Below are positions 1-13,255 of a stretch of DNA of 64,000 bases, one piece after another. The stretch is taken from positions 186,001 to 250,000 of the forward strand of contig JAGQSC010000015.1 of the NCBI GenBank assembly GCA_020439745.1, in the 5' to 3' direction. This stretch comes from Acidobacteriota bacterium. Lineage in GTDB: Bacteria; Acidobacteriota; Holophagae; Acanthopleuribacterales; Acanthopleuribacteraceae. The position numbers and the translations under genes are program-made. Within the stretch, counting starts at the first letter, position 1, and the number at the start of each line of letters is the position of its first letter. Below the pieces are notes generated by a model, which was not told where the DNA came from, made no database searches, and saw only the letters and a list, made by a program, of their open reading frames with translations.

Positions 1-83
1 AGGGAACGCTGAAGGTCATGGTGACGATCTTCGGGCGATCAACGCCCGTCGAACTCAGCTTCCACGAAGTCGAAAAGATTTGA
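1..83 (+). CDS. nusG: Transcription antitermination factor NusG, C-terminal end (partial)
   Basis: The reading frame entering from the left edge ends GTLKVMVTIFGRSTPVELSF-HEVEKI-stop, which is the KOW-domain tail of NusG. The pattern of a VxxFGRxTPVEL strand followed by a short xVEKI end is typical of the family. NusG binds RNA polymerase and links it to Rho or to the ribosome (family knowledge). Only about 26 codons lie in the window. The stop is 9 bases before rplK, which fits the common secE-nusG-rplK-rplA order. Confidence 0.88.
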   Translation, partial: GTLKVMVTIFGRSTPVELSFHEVEKI

Positions 84-92
84 GGTTAAGCC

Positions 93-521
93 ATGGCAAA
101 GAAAATCACAGGTTACATCAAACTCCAACTTCCTAGCTCGCAGGCCACGCCAGCCCCACCAGTGGGCCCGGCACTCGGCCAGCATGGCGTGAACATCATG
201 GAGTTCGTCAAAGCGTTCAATGCTCGTACCGCCCAAAACCCCGGCCTTATCGTGCCCGTGGTGATCACGGTGTACGCCGACCGCTCATTTACATTTGATA
301 TCAAAACACCACCAGCCGGCGTTTTGATCAAGAAGGCGCTGGGTCTCGCCAGCGGTTCAGCTGAGCCCAACAAGAAAAAAGTGGGCAAGCTCACTCAAGC
401 ACAAATCACTGACATAGCTCAGACAAAAATGCCCGATTTGAACACGACCGACATCGAAGCCGCAAAGCGCATGATCGCAGGATCAGCGCGTTCCATGGGT
501 GTCGAGGTTGAGCGCGCTTAA
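93..521 (+). CDS. rplK: 50S ribosomal protein L11
   Basis: 142 residues, the usual L11 length. The N-terminal domain has the [20 protein letters not shown] segment followed by [12 protein letters not shown], the proline-rich linker and 23S GTPase-centre contact region of L11. The C-terminal RNA-binding domain contains [15 protein letters not shown] and ends [12 protein letters not shown]11 helps form the GTPase-associated centre of the large subunit and is needed for RelA activation in many bacteria (family knowledge). It starts 9 bases after nusG and is followed 76 bases later by rplA, so the two are probably co-transcribed. Confidence 0.97.
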   Translation: MAKKITGYIKLQLPSSQATPAPPVGPALGQHGVNIMEFVKAFNARTAQNPGLIVPVVITVYADRSFTFDIKTPPAGVLIKKALGLASGSAEPNKKKVGKLTQAQITDIAQTKMPDLNTTDIEAAKRMIAGSARSMGVEVERA

Positions 522-530
522 TTGGGAATC

Positions 531-561
531 TGTTGCGGTGGTCACCACTCCTACAGCAACA
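531..561 (+). promoter_or_regulatory. Possible hairpin in the rplK-rplA spacer
   Basis: The 76-base spacer contains tgttgc (531-536) able to pair with gcaaca (556-561). Inside it lies a smaller palindrome, ggtgg-tca-ccact (537-549). Ribosomal protein L1 represses its own operon by binding mRNA in several bacteria, so an operator is possible. I could not match the loop bases to the known L1 site, so the role is open. The ribosome binding site aaggagg lies just downstream at 587-593. Confidence 0.3.
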
Positions 562-597
562 GTATCACCGAGTGGGAGAGTCTAAGAAGGAGGTTGT

Positions 598-1296
598 ATG
601 CCCCGTAGAAGCAAAAGGTATCAGAATTCTGCCTCCAAACTTGGTGCTCGTCCTTATGATCTCACCGAAGGGATCGATCTGTTAAAGAATATGGACTCAG
701 CCAAGTTTGATGAGACTGTAGAATTGGCCATGAGGCTAGGCGTTGACCCACGTCGCGCCGACCAAATGGTCCGCGGTACCGTGCAGCTGCCTCACGGAAC
801 AGGTAAAACCAAGCGCGTCTTGGTGATTGCCGACGGAGAGCGGCTGAATGAGGCGAAGGAAGCGGGTGCCGACATCGTTGCCGGAGAGGAAATCGTCGAC
901 CAGATTCTGGGCGGGTTCCTTGACTTCGATGCTGTCGTCGCGACGCCTCCAACCATGCGTTTCGTCGGGAAACTTGGCAAGGTGTTGGGTCCACGAGGAT
1001 TAATGCCGAACCCTAAAACGGGTACGGTGACCATGGATGTCGCAAACGCTGTCCAGGAGATCAAGGCCGGTAAAGTGGCCTATAAGGTCGACAAGACAGG
1101 CATCGTTCACGCACCCATCGGCAAAAAATCATTCAGCAGCCAACAACTAGTCGAGAACGCGAACGCCCTGATCGCCAGCGTTACCCGGGCCAAGCCCAGC
1201 GGTGCCAAAGGCAAATACATCAAGAGTATCCACCTCAGTTCAACCATGAGTCCTGGCGTCGAAATCGATGCCATGGCAACTGCGGTTGTAGCGTAA
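598..1296 (+). CDS. rplA: 50S ribosomal protein L1
   Basis: 232 residues, standard for bacterial L1. Diagnostic segments include [20 protein letters not shown] near the N-terminus, [14 protein letters not shown] in the second domain, the hinge [15 protein letters not shown], and the C-terminal [19 protein letters not shown]1 forms the mobile stalk that helps release deacylated tRNA from the E site and is often a translational autorepressor (family knowledge). The ATG is preceded by a strong ribosome binding site, aaggaggttgt. Only 10 bases separate it from rplJ. Confidence 0.97.
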   Translation: MPRRSKRYQNSASKLGARPYDLTEGIDLLKNMDSAKFDETVELAMRLGVDPRRADQMVRGTVQLPHGTGKTKRVLVIADGERLNEAKEAGADIVAGEEIVDQILGGFLDFDAVVATPPTMRFVGKLGKVLGPRGLMPNPKTGTVTMDVANAVQEIKAGKVAYKVDKTGIVHAPIGKKSFSSQQLVENANALIASVTRAKPSGAKGKYIKSIHLSSTMSPGVEIDAMATAVVA

Positions 1297-1306
1297 GGAG
1301 CACCCT

Positions 1307-1825
1307 ATGGATAAGCAAACCAAACGCGACATCGTCGATCAACTCAAGGCTGAACTCCAGGGAGTCGATTCGATCTTCCTGTGTAATTTCAAGGGCATGA
1401 CGGTCGAAAAAGACACGAACTTGCGCCGCGACATCCGCGCGCATGGTTCCACCTATCGCGTCGTCAAGAATACGCTGTTGAAACTGGCATTTGCCGATTC
1501 GGAATTTGCACAGCTCAACGATCAACTCGTCGGCAACACGGCCATGGCATATCACGAAGAGGATATCGTCGGCCTTGCCAAACTGATTGCCAAAGCGGCG
1601 AAGGACAACGAAAAGTTTGAATTCAAAGCTGGCATCGTTCAGGGTCAAGTCATTGATCTAAAGCAATTGGAAACCCTCGCTAACCTGCCCTCCAAAGAGC
1701 AGTTGGTTTCCAAGCTGATGTATCTGATGAACTACCCGATCCAAGGTCTTGCCACCGCTTTGAACGGAATCGTTCGAAACTTCGTGGTTGTGCTCGACCA
1801 GGTAAAACAACAAAAAGAACAATAA
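1307..1825 (+). CDS. rplJ: 50S ribosomal protein L10
   Basis: 172 residues, normal for L10. The N-terminal domain contains DSIFLCNFKGMTVEKDTNLR followed by YRVVKNTLLKLA, the conserved rRNA-binding part. The C-terminal helix carries the sites for L7/L12 dimers (family knowledge). L10 anchors the L7/L12 stalk next to the L11 site. It starts 10 bases after rplA. The long mRNA leader used for L10 autoregulation in enterobacteria therefore has no room here; any control must act inside rplA or at another place. rplL follows after 29 bases. Confidence 0.96.
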   Translation: MDKQTKRDIVDQLKAELQGVDSIFLCNFKGMTVEKDTNLRRDIRAHGSTYRVVKNTLLKLAFADSEFAQLNDQLVGNTAMAYHEEDIVGLAKLIAKAAKDNEKFEFKAGIVQGQVIDLKQLETLANLPSKEQLVSKLMYLMNYPIQGLATALNGIVRNFVVVLDQVKQQKEQ

Positions 1826-1854
1826 ACTGAAGGGTTTGAGAAGGAGTTGGAACC

Positions 1855-2238
1855 ATGGCTACGTTGACCAAAACCGAACTCATTGAACAGATCAAGGGCA
1901 TGACCGTCCTTGAACTCGCTGAATTGGTGAAGGCACTTGAAGAAGAATTTGGTGTATCTGCTGCAGCTGCGACTGTAGCTGCACCCGCAGCAGCTGCTGG
2001 TGGCGATACTGCCGCAGCTGAAGAGCAAACCGAATTCGACGTGATCCTGGAAGGCGCAGGCGAAAAGAAGATCGAAGTGATCAAAGTCGTTCGCGCCATC
2101 ACGGGTCTTGGCTTGAAAGAAGCGAAAGCTTTGGTAGACGGTGCACCGGGTGCGGTGAAAGAACAAGTCTCCAAAGAAGAAGCTGCCGACATCAAGGCGA
2201 AACTGGAAGAAGCTGGCGCAACCGTAAACCTGAAATAA
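1855..2238 (+). CDS. rplL: 50S ribosomal protein L7/L12
   Basis: 127 residues. The N-terminal dimerisation helix ([20 protein letters not shown]) is followed by an Ala-rich hinge of about residues 37-60 and the globular C-terminal domain with [20 protein letters not shown] and [21 protein letters not shown]7/L12 dimers recruit translational GTPases to the ribosome (family knowledge). The ribosome binding site gaaggag lies 8 bases before the ATG. A perfect 10-bp hairpin follows the stop codon and probably sets the ratio of stalk protein to RNA polymerase transcripts. Confidence 0.97.
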   Translation: MATLTKTELIEQIKGMTVLELAELVKALEEEFGVSAAAATVAAPAAAAGGDTAAAEEQTEFDVILEGAGEKKIEVIKVVRAITGLGLKEAKALVDGAPGAVKEQVSKEEAADIKAKLEEAGATVNLK

Positions 2239-2266
2239 GGAAACGGTTCACGTCACAAACAAGAAA

Positions 2267-2290
2267 GTCCGGGAACTTCGGTTCCCGGAC
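2267..2290 (+). terminator. Hairpin after rplL, likely attenuator or RNA-processing site
   Basis: The bases gtccgggaac-ttcg-gttcccggac form a perfect 10-bp stem closed by a UUCG tetraloop, 29 bases after the rplL stop. No T-run follows, so it is probably not a full intrinsic terminator. In E. coli the rplL-rpoB spacer holds a partial terminator and an RNase III site; a similar role is inferred here. Confidence 0.65.
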
Positions 2291-2410
2291 AATCACTGCA
2301 GAACTTTCTTTCAGCAACGGTATCAAAGATTAACAAAGACGCATCAAATCAGGAAATTCAATGCCAGCCGGTCGCACATTGTGCGTATCGGTCTTTTTGC
2401 GTCTAGGCAC

Positions 2411-2430
2411 AGCCCTGTTATGACAGGGTT
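2411..2430 (+). promoter_or_regulatory. Hairpin upstream of the rpoB ribosome binding site
   Basis: The bases agccctgt-tatg-acagggtt form an 8-bp stem (one G-U pair) ending 27 bases before the rpoB ATG. The rpoB ribosome binding site aggag (2442-2446) lies just after it. The spacer of 218 bases also has a short cgcac-att-gtgcg hairpin (2373-2385) followed by gtcttttt. Gene-poor and structured, this spacer may tune rpoBC expression. Confidence 0.4.
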
Positions 2431-2456
2431 CAGTATGACATCAGGAGCATGAGGCC

Positions 2457-5400
2457 ATGGGAAGCAACGAAAACGTGTACCGCAAACGCCACGATTTTTC
2501 AAAGATACAGACATCGATTCCCGTCCCTAATCTAATCAACATCCAAATGTCCTCCTACGAGGGGTTCCTACAAATGAATCGCCTCACCAACGAACGCGAG
2601 GACACCGGACTCAAAGCAGTTTTCGAGTCACTTTTCCCCATTTCTGACTTCAAAGAAACCTGCTCGTTGGAGTTTGTGGATTACACCATCGGGACCTGGG
2701 AATGCAAATGCGGACGTTTACAGGGAATTCACCACAACCGAACGTCTTGCACCAATTGCGCCCATATGATTACGTCCGATCAGGACTCTGGCCAGCACCT
2801 CGTATGCCCAAAATGCGGCACCGGAAACGAAAACCAAAGAGCATTATGCGATGTTTGTGGTACCTCGGTTCGCCTCAAAGTCAAGTACTCCGTGGACGAG
2901 TGTCGCGAGCGCGGTCTCACGTTTGACGCACCCTTGAAAGTCACCGTCCGACTGGTCGTATGGGATAAAGACGAAGAGAATCCGGATGCGACGCCCTTTC
3001 CACGCGACATCAAGGAACAAGAAGTCTATTTCGGTGACTTGCCTTTGATGACCGACCAGGGAACTTTCATTATCAATGGCACCGAACGCGTGATCGTGTC
3101 ACAAATGCATCGTTCACCAGGCGTCTTCTATTCGGCCGGCGATGACAAGACCCTCTACAACGCTCAGATCATTCCATACCGCGGTAGCTGGGTCGAATTT
3201 GAAGTGGACAGCAAGAACATGCTGTATGTGCGCATCGACCGCAAACGCAAATTTCTGGGCACCACGTTCATTCGAGCGCTTGGATGCATCGATTCTGAGA
3301 TCAACACCAGTGAATCCATTCTCAGAAAATTCATGACCCCCTACGAAGCCAAAGCCAAAGACGGCATGTTGATGATTGGCCATTACCCTGCAGCCATTGG
3401 TTCCAAGGTGGCAGCCAATATTGAAGACGAAAACGGTGAGATCATCGCCTCTGAAGGCAAGAAGATCACACGCAGTCTGCAACGCACGCTCAAGAAAGCC
3501 GGCCACGACTGGGTACCCATTCAGTGGGATACCGCTCCCCAGGTGGTGTTGATCCGCGACGTGATTAACCATGAAACCGGTGAAATCATTGCCGAAGCCA
3601 ACACGCCACTCACCGAGGATCTGGTCATGCGCTGCCTGGAAGAAGGCATGGACGAGTTCCAAGTGTTCTTCACCGAGTACGATAACTGCGGTGCGTTCAT
3701 TCATGAGTCACTGGCCAAGGATACGGTCAAAACCCCTGAAGAAGCATTGGTTGAAATCTACCGCAAAATGCGTCCCGGCGATCCACCCACGGTGGAAAGC
3801 TCGCGCAAACTGTTTTTACAAATGTTTTTCGACCCCCAACGCTATGATTTCTCAAGGGTTGGACGCCTAAAGTTCAACACCAAGTTGGACCTCACTTCAG
3901 ACTTGGAACAGCGCATTCTGACCCCAGAAGATTTCTACGCAACCATTGGTTACCTGTTGAAGTTGCCAAGAAACGTCGGACAAGTGGATGACATCGATCA
4001 CCTGGGCAATCGCCGCGTGCGCTCCGTAGGAGAACTCCTTGAGAACCAGTTGCGAGTAGGATTGGTGCGCATGCAACGGGCCATCAAAGAAAAGATGAGC
4101 CTCTACCATGACCTGAACACCATCATGCCCCACGAACTGATCAACGCGAAGCCTGTGATGGCCTCCGTAAAAGAGTTCTTCGGCTCCAGTCAGCTGTCTC
4201 AGTTCATGGACCAGACCAACCCGCTCTCGGAAATCACTCACAAACGCCGCTTGTCGGCGCTGGGTCCTGGCGGTCTCAGCCGAGAGCGTGCAGGATTCGA
4301 AGTTCGCGACGTTCACACCTCACACTACGGCCGAATCTGCCCCATTGAGACTCCTGAAGGTCCCAATATCGGCTTGATCTCGTCGTTGAGCTGCTTTGCC
4401 AAAATCAACGAGTACGGTTTCATTGAGTCTCCCTACTACCGGGTTATTGATGGCCAAGTGATCCGCGAAGTACGTATCTTAAGTCCCGGTGATTCAAGCT
4501 ACGAGATCGATCAAATCGTTTCCTTGAAAGAAGTCACCGACACCAACGAAAAACTGGCCTCCAAGAAAAAGAAAACGGCCCGTTTTGAGCACTATGCACA
4601 TTACTTGAGTGCTTGGGAAGAAGACCGTTATGTGATTGCACAGGCCAACGCACCCTTGAATGATGATCATATGCTCATTCAAGAGCAGGTCAACTCTCGC
4701 TGTGGCGGCCAGTTCAAGCTGTTTCCACGAGAGTCCATTAACTATATCGACGTGTCTCCCAAACAGGTGGTATCGGTTGCTGCCTCGTTGATTCCATTCT
4801 TGGAAAACGACGATGCCAACCGCGCACTGATGGGATCCAACATGCAACGCCAAGCTGTGCCCCTGTTCAAGACAGAGGCACCTTTGGTCGGTACGGGTAT
4901 GGAGTACATTGCCGCTCGCGACTCTGGTGCCACCGTGATTTGCCGAAATAACGGTTGGGTAGAGTCCGTCGACGCGGAACGCGTGGTGATCCGTATCGAA
5001 GGGGAATCTACTGCAGCGGCCAAAGCCCGTGATTTTGGCGTGGACGTTTACTACCTATCCAAATTCCGCCGTTCCAACCAGAACACCTGTTTCAATCAGA
5101 AACCGCTGGTCAAACGTGGTGATTTTGTCGCCAAAGGTCAAGTCTTGGCCGATGGTGCGTGCACCGATAAGGGCGAACTGGCACTGGGCAAAAATATCCT
5201 TGTCGCCTTCATGCCGTGGCGCGGTTACAACTTTGAGGACGCCATCCTGATCTCCGAAAAGGTCGTCAAGGAAGACGTTTATACCTCGATCCACATCGAG
5301 GAGTTCGAGATCGAGTCACGCGATACGAAGCTGGGCCCCGAAGATATCACCCGTGACATTCCCAACATGAGTGAAGAATTCCTCAAGGACCTCGATGATG

Positions 5401-6773
5401 CCGGTATTATCCGCATCGGCGCATCGATCAAGCCGGGCAGCATCCTGGTGGGTAAAGTAACGCCTAAGGGCGAAACGCAACTCACGCCTGAAGAAAAGCT
5501 GCTGCGCGCTATTTTCGGTGAAAAAGCTGGCGACGTTCGAGATGCGTCTCTTTACTGCCCGCCGGGCATTGAAGGTACCGTCGTGGATGTCAAGATCTTC
5601 TCACGCAAAGGTGTGGACAAAGACACGCGCTCCATTCAAATCGAAGAAGAGCAAACCATCAAATTGAAACGCGATTTGGACGACCAAATCAACATCATCC
5701 GCAATCAGGGTCTGAAGCAGATTCTTGGTCAATTAGACGGCACGGAAGCGTTGGATGACGTTTTTGATCCGTCAAACGGTCAGGTCATCTGCAAGGCTGG
5801 TGCAAAACTTGACGCCGACAAAATCAACCATCTTGAATATGCGGATGCCAAGCGTATTGAAGTGGCCGATCCACGCGTACAGTTGGAGATCGCCAACATC
5901 TCTTCTCGCATCAATCAACAGGAAGAGGTCGCCAAACAGGGCTACGACGAAGACGTTGAAAAGCTCAAGCGCGGCGACGAACTGCCCCCGGGTGTCATCA
6001 AGCTGGTGAAAGTCTATGTGGCCGTGAAACGCAAACTGCAGGTTGGTGACAAGATGGCTGGCCGACATGGCAACAAGGGCGTCGTTTCGCTGATCGTACC
6101 TGAAGAAGACATGCCCTACCTGCCCGATGGCCAACCCGTGGACATCGTGCTCAACCCCCTCGGCGTGCCTTCTCGTATGAACGTGGGTCAGATCCTCGAA
6201 ACTCACCTTGGTATGGCGGCGCGCAAACTCAACACCTTCTTCGCCACCCCGGTCTTCGACGGGGCCCGTGAAGCGGACATCAAGGCCTGGCTGGAACAAG
6301 CCAATCAGGATCCATCCGGAAAAACACCGTTGTTCGACGGCAAGACCGGCGACCAATTCGAGCAGCCCGTGACCGTGGGCATCATCTACATGCTCAAATT
6401 GCACCACTTGGTGGACAACAAGATTCACGCGCGTTCCATTGGCCCCTACTCCCTCATCACGCAGCAACCGTTGGGCGGTAAGGCTCAGTTTGGCGGTCAG
6501 CGTTTTGGTGAGATGGAGGTTTGGGCCCTCGAAGCTTATGGTGCCGCACATATCCTCCAAGAATTGCTCACGGTTAAGTCTGACGACGTTCAGGGTAGGA
6601 CCCGCATCTACGAAGCCATCGTCAAAGGCGAGCCCGTGCCGGAACCCGGAATTCCTGAATCGTTTAACGTTTTGGTGAAGGAGCTGCAAAGCCTTGGCCT
6701 GGACGTAGATTTGTTCAAACGCACCGAGCTTGAAGAAGCTCAAGCACAACAACAGGCCGTGATCGGTCAATAA
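2457..6773 (+). CDS. rpoB: DNA-directed RNA polymerase subunit beta
   Basis: 1438 residues, longer than the ~1340 of E. coli. Core signatures are intact: [39 protein letters not shown], the rifampicin-pocket stretch [19 protein letters not shown] with [14 protein letters not shown], and the C-terminal [20 protein letters not shown]. The rifampicin-pocket residues look wild type ([19 protein letters not shown]). The oddity is an insertion of about residues 80-142 (2694-2882), between the [10 protein letters not shown] strand and the [13 protein letters not shown] strand that are almost adjacent in most bacteria. It has eight cysteines: C83, C85, C98, C101, C117, C120, C131 and C134. The start ATG has aggag 10 bases upstream. 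It is coupled to rpoC, 32 bases downstream. Confidence 0.98.
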   Translation: MGSNENVYRKRHDFSKIQTSIPVPNLINIQMSSYEGFLQMNRLTNEREDTGLKAVFESLFPISDFKETCSLEFVDYTIGTWECKCGRLQGIHHNRTSCTNCAHMITSDQDSGQHLVCPKCGTGNENQRALCDVCGTSVRLKVKYSVDECRERGLTFDAPLKVTVRLVVWDKDEENPDATPFPRDIKEQEVYFGDLPLMTDQGTFIINGTERVIVSQMHRSPGVFYSAGDDKTLYNAQIIPYRGSWVEFEVDSKNMLYVRIDRKRKFLGTTFIRALGCIDSEINTSESILRKFMTPYEAKAKDGMLMIGHYPAAIGSKVAANIEDENGEIIASEGKKITRSLQRTLKKAGHDWVPIQWDTAPQVVLIRDVINHETGEIIAEANTPLTEDLVMRCLEEGMDEFQVFFTEYDNCGAFIHESLAKDTVKTPEEALVEIYRKMRPGDPPTVESSRKLFLQMFFDPQRYDFSRVGRLKFNTKLDLTSDLEQRILTPEDFYATIGYLLKLPRNVGQVDDIDHLGNRRVRSVGELLENQLRVGLVRMQRAIKEKMSLYHDLNTIMPHELINAKPVMASVKEFFGSSQLSQFMDQTNPLSEITHKRRLSALGPGGLSRERAGFEVRDVHTSHYGRICPIETPEGPNIGLISSLSCFAKINEYGFIESPYYRVIDGQVIREVRILSPGDSSYEIDQIVSLKEVTDTNEKLASKKKKTARFEHYAHYLSAWEEDRYVIAQANAPLNDDHMLIQEQVNSRCGGQFKLFPRESINYIDVSPKQVVSVAASLIPFLENDDANRALMGSNMQRQAVPLFKTEAPLVGTGMEYIAARDSGATVICRNNGWVESVDAERVVIRIEGESTAAAKARDFGVDVYYLSKFRRSNQNTCFNQKPLVKRGDFVAKGQVLADGACTDKGELALGKNILVAFMPWRGYNFEDAILISEKVVKEDVYTSIHIEEFEIESRDTKLGPEDITRDIPNMSEEFLKDLDDAGIIRIGASIKPGSILVGKVTPKGETQLTPEEKLLRAIFGEKAGDVRDASLYCPPGIEGTVVDVKIFSRKGVDKDTRSIQIEEEQTIKLKRDLDDQINIIRNQGLKQILGQLDGTEALDDVFDPSNGQVICKAGAKLDADKINHLEYADAKRIEVADPRVQLEIANISSRINQQEEVAKQGYDEDVEKLKRGDELPPGVIKLVKVYVAVKRKLQVGDKMAGRHGNKGVVSLIVPEEDMPYLPDGQPVDIVLNPLGVPSRMNVGQILETHLGMAARKLNTFFATPVFDGAREADIKAWLEQANQDPSGKTPLFDGKTGDQFEQPVTVGIIYMLKLHHLVDNKIHARSIGPYSLITQQPLGGKAQFGGQRFGEMEVWALEAYGAAHILQELLTVKSDDVQGRTRIYEAIVKGEPVPEPGIPESFNVLVKELQSLGLDVDLFKRTELEEAQAQQQAVIGQ
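2694..2882 (+). other. Cysteine-rich, probably zinc-binding insertion in RpoB
   Basis: Residues ~80-142 of RpoB hold two four-cysteine clusters. The first is C83-x-C85-x12-C98-x2-C101, introduced by WECKCG. The second is C117-x2-C120-x10-C131-x2-C134, with CPKCG and CDVCG knuckles. Both look like zinc ribbons. The first has exactly the spacing of the N-terminal zinc-binding domain of RpoC in this same operon (WECLCG; C70, C72, C85, C88). I believe related acidobacterial RpoB proteins may carry something similar, but this is from memory and unchecked. Confidence 0.8.
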
Positions 6774-6805
6774 CGCCAAGAGCACAAAGAGAGGAAGTAC
6801 CGCAG

Positions 6806-10996
<4,191 letters not shown>

Positions 10997-11028
10997 TCCT
11001 CGTTAGACAACTTTGTGGTCATGAACGT

Positions 11029-11063
11029 AATAGGGAGTGTTACCGCACTCCCTATTCGCTTTT
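11029..11063 (+). terminator. Intrinsic terminator of the rpoBC operon
   Basis: aatagggagtg (11029-11039) pairs perfectly with cactccctatt (11046-11056) around a 6-base loop, followed by cgctttt. It starts 33 bases after the rpoC stop. Its T-run ends one base before the ribosome binding site of the next gene, so that gene is either transcribed by read-through or from a promoter inside rpoC. Confidence 0.85.
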
Positions 11064-11074
11064 CAGGAGGCAGT

Positions 11075-11509
11075 TTGAAAAACCGCGCATTCTCGTTGAT
11101 GGAAGTGTTGATTGTCCTGGTTATCTTGGGGCTGTTGATTTCTCTCGTAGCTCCGCGCGCCTTGGAACGGCTTCACAAAGCCAAGTACCAAACATCCATC
11201 ATCAACCTCAAAGCCATTGCCAACGCCATGGAACAGTACCAAACAGAGCATGGCAAATACCCGGTTTTTAACAGTTGGACCGAAGTCTCGGCACCACAGA
11301 GTCCATTGCGCGAATATGTCACGGAAATTCCAACAGGCGACAATTGGGGACGACCTTTTCACGCCAAGTCATCAGAAACCGACTATTTGTTTTCAGGCGA
11401 GGCGATCCCCAAACCCAAGATGGCTCTTGAGTATCCGGCTTACAGCTTTGTCCCGGGCCCCACTCAGTTGAAAGGCACCAATCCACAAAGGCCACCGCAA
11501 CAAGAATAG
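11075..11509 (+). CDS. GspG-like type II/IV pseudopilin (paralogue 1)
   Basis: 144 residues from a TTG start that has a perfect aggagg 4 bases upstream; this start is preferred over an upstream ATG inside the terminator hairpin. The N-terminus is a class III prepilin signal: a short basic leader LKNRA, then FSLMEVLIVLVILGLLISLV, with the invariant Glu at +5. Cleavage would fall after Ala (usual Gly or Ala) by prepilin peptidase, which is not in this window. The soluble part has YQTEHGKYPVFNSW, DNWGRPF and PAYSFVPG, like GspG-type minor pilins. A paralogue of the same length lies at 15939-16373. It ends 4 bases before a convergent ABC permease gene. Major-pilin function is not excluded. Confidence 0.82.
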   Translation: MKNRAFSLMEVLIVLVILGLLISLVAPRALERLHKAKYQTSIINLKAIANAMEQYQTEHGKYPVFNSWTEVSAPQSPLREYVTEIPTGDNWGRPFHAKSSETDYLFSGEAIPKPKMALEYPAYSFVPGPTQLKGTNPQRPPQQE

Positions 11510-11513
11510 TGGG

Positions 11514-12320
11514 TCACCCTGAAGCGTCGCTCCCGGACAAGACAATCTCAAACTGAATCAAGTACCAGGCCATGTAGGTGATCGCCAAAGCACCGATCAG
11601 TAGAAACACAAGCATGTTCATCATCAAAGACCCCGGTTCAATGGGAGCCAACGTGAAGATTGCTTGAGGAAGCGAATCAAACGAACTGGCCAACATTCGA
11701 TACTTGATACTCAACGCGTTTACCTTATCGAAGGGAATCAGCGCAAAGACGTTGTCAAAGATCAACCAGACAACCGAACCTAGAATTGCGAATCGCCGCC
11801 AGGTTGTGCCCAAACACGACACCACGCCCATACACGCCAGGAGACCACCACTGAGGAACAAGCAGGCTCCAATCAACACAGGGATCTTGGCAAACAGGTC
11901 ACCAAACTGGAAGATCATGCCTTCCAAGTAGACAAATATCGTACAGACAATGACGACGCCCGCCGCCACGATGTAGTGACCAAGAAATCTTCCTGCGGCC
12001 ACGACAGCCGGGTGAATCGGTCTCGTCAAGGTGTAGGTGATATTACGTGTTTCGACCTCGTCATTGATCACACCCAAACCCAGGAATATGGCCACCAACG
12101 GCACAAACAAAGAAGCGTAGTACGAGCTGAGAAACTGCAGGAACAAGCCATAGGGCGTCATATTGATATGGAGCCCAACAACCCAGAGAAAAACCTGAAT
12201 ACTTGGCAGCAGACCAACGATCGTAAGGACAATCGTCGATTTTCGGCGCAGCATACGTTGTGCCGTGATGATGGAAAGAGTCCAAAGCATTTTAAGGTGA
12301 GTCAATTCAGATTCCTTCAC
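11514..12320 (-). CDS. ABC-2 type transporter permease (second pair)
   Basis: 268 residues with about six hydrophobic segments, starting near residue 26 (IVLTIVGLLPSIQVFLWVVG) and ending with a segment around LVFLLIGALAITYMAWYL. The segment FLGLGVINDEVETRNITYTLT then TRPIHPAVVAAGR is typical of ABC-2 membrane proteins, in which a cytoplasmic loop after TM2 contacts the ATPase. It is the last gene of a four-gene operon and follows its ATPase by 11 bases. The exported substrate is not evident. Gene ends face the pseudopilin gene with a 4-base gap. Confidence 0.83.
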   Translation of the reverse strand: MKESELTHLKMLWTLSIITAQRMLRRKSTIVLTIVGLLPSIQVFLWVVGLHINMTPYGLFLQFLSSYYASLFVPLVAIFLGLGVINDEVETRNITYTLTRPIHPAVVAAGRFLGHYIVAAGVVIVCTIFVYLEGMIFQFGDLFAKIPVLIGACLFLSGGLLACMGVVSCLGTTWRRFAILGSVVWLIFDNVFALIPFDKVNALSIKYRMLASSFDSLPQAIFTLAPIEPGSLMMNMLVFLLIGALAITYMAWYLIQFEIVLSGSDASG

Positions 12321-12331
12321 AGGTGCCCCTT

Positions 12332-13255
12332 TTAATGAACCAAGTACTTAAAGACAGCTTCCATGTCTTCGTCTTCAGCATGAAGTCTTTCGATCTCAAT
12401 GTCCTGTTGTTTGAGAATGCGCGGTAGGTCTTCAAAAAACTGGTTTTGACGACGGGTGAACACTGTCAATCGGTCCTTTTGATCGTCACTCAGTTCGATC
12501 CGAACCACATGCTCGCAATCCAACAGCGCCTTGCTGAGTTGCCGAGGATCGCTTACGGTCATTTCCAGTTGGAGCGGGTGGTCATGAAGGAGCTCGCGGA
12601 TTTCATACACGTTCCCCCGCGCCCGTAACTGCCCCTGATTGATCACCACCATCTCTTTGGTCAACATCTCAACTTCATGCAGGATGTGCGATGAAACCAC
12701 GATCGACACACCCTGACTCCCCAGATCACGAATGATGTCTGCTACCAGCGAGCGACTGCTGGCATCCAGTCCAGACATGGGCTCGTCAAGGAATAAGACC
12801 TTGGGGTTGTGTGCGAAACTCTGGGCAATTCGCAATTTCTGCCTCATGCCTTTTGAGTATCCGCCCACGCGCTTATTCTGTGCACCTACTAGGTCGAACA
12901 TCGACAAAAGCTCATCGCAGCGTCTCTGAGCATCCCTTGTTTCCCAGCCATGTAGCCGCAACATGCATGTGAGGAACTGACGGCCATTGAATTCATCCCA
13001 AAGAGCATCTTGCTCCGGGCAAAGGCCAATGGATGAATACAATCGATGGTCACCGATGTATTCACGACCCAATACACTCACAGAACCAAGGCTCGGTCGT
13101 AATTGCCCCGCCATCAACTTGAGTAACGTCGACTTGCCTGCCCCATTGGGACCCAACAAGCCAAGAATACCGGGCCCCACTTCCAGGGACACGTCGTTGA
13201 GCGCGGATACCTCGCCGTACCATTTGGAGACGTTTTGCACATCAATCATGGTCAT
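12332..13255 (-). CDS. ABC transporter ATP-binding protein (second pair)
   Basis: 307 residues from an ATG that overlaps the stop codon of the upstream permease gene (ATGA), giving MTMIDVQNVSKWYGEVSALN. A longer frame exists upstream but the coupled ATG is more likely. Walker A is GPNGAGKST, the signature is YSKGMRQKLRIAQ, and Walker B is VLFLDEPMSGLDA. The D-loop and switch histidine (VVSSHILHEVEML) are present. The C-terminal ~80 residues form the extension seen in ABC-2 exporter ATPases. It would energise the permease encoded next. Confidence 0.9.
   Translation of the reverse strand: MTMIDVQNVSKWYGEVSALNDVSLEVGPGILGLLGPNGAGKSTLLKLMAGQLRPSLGSVSVLGREYIGDHRLYSSIGLCPEQDALWDEFNGRQFLTCMLRLHGWETRDAQRRCDELLSMFDLVGAQNKRVGGYSKGMRQKLRIAQSFAHNPKVLFLDEPMSGLDASSRSLVADIIRDLGSQGVSIVVSSHILHEVEMLTKEMVVINQGQLRARGNVYEIRELLHDHPLQLEMTVSDPRQLSKALLDCEHVVRIELSDDQKDRLTVFTRRQNQFFEDLPRILKQQDIEIERLHAEDEDMEAVFKYLVH

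Noticed and set aside
5772-6785. Long minus-strand frame of 337 codons opposite rpoB
   Set aside because: It lies entirely over a clearly coding rpoB region and its protein has no recognisable domain; it is the shadow of codon bias in rpoB.
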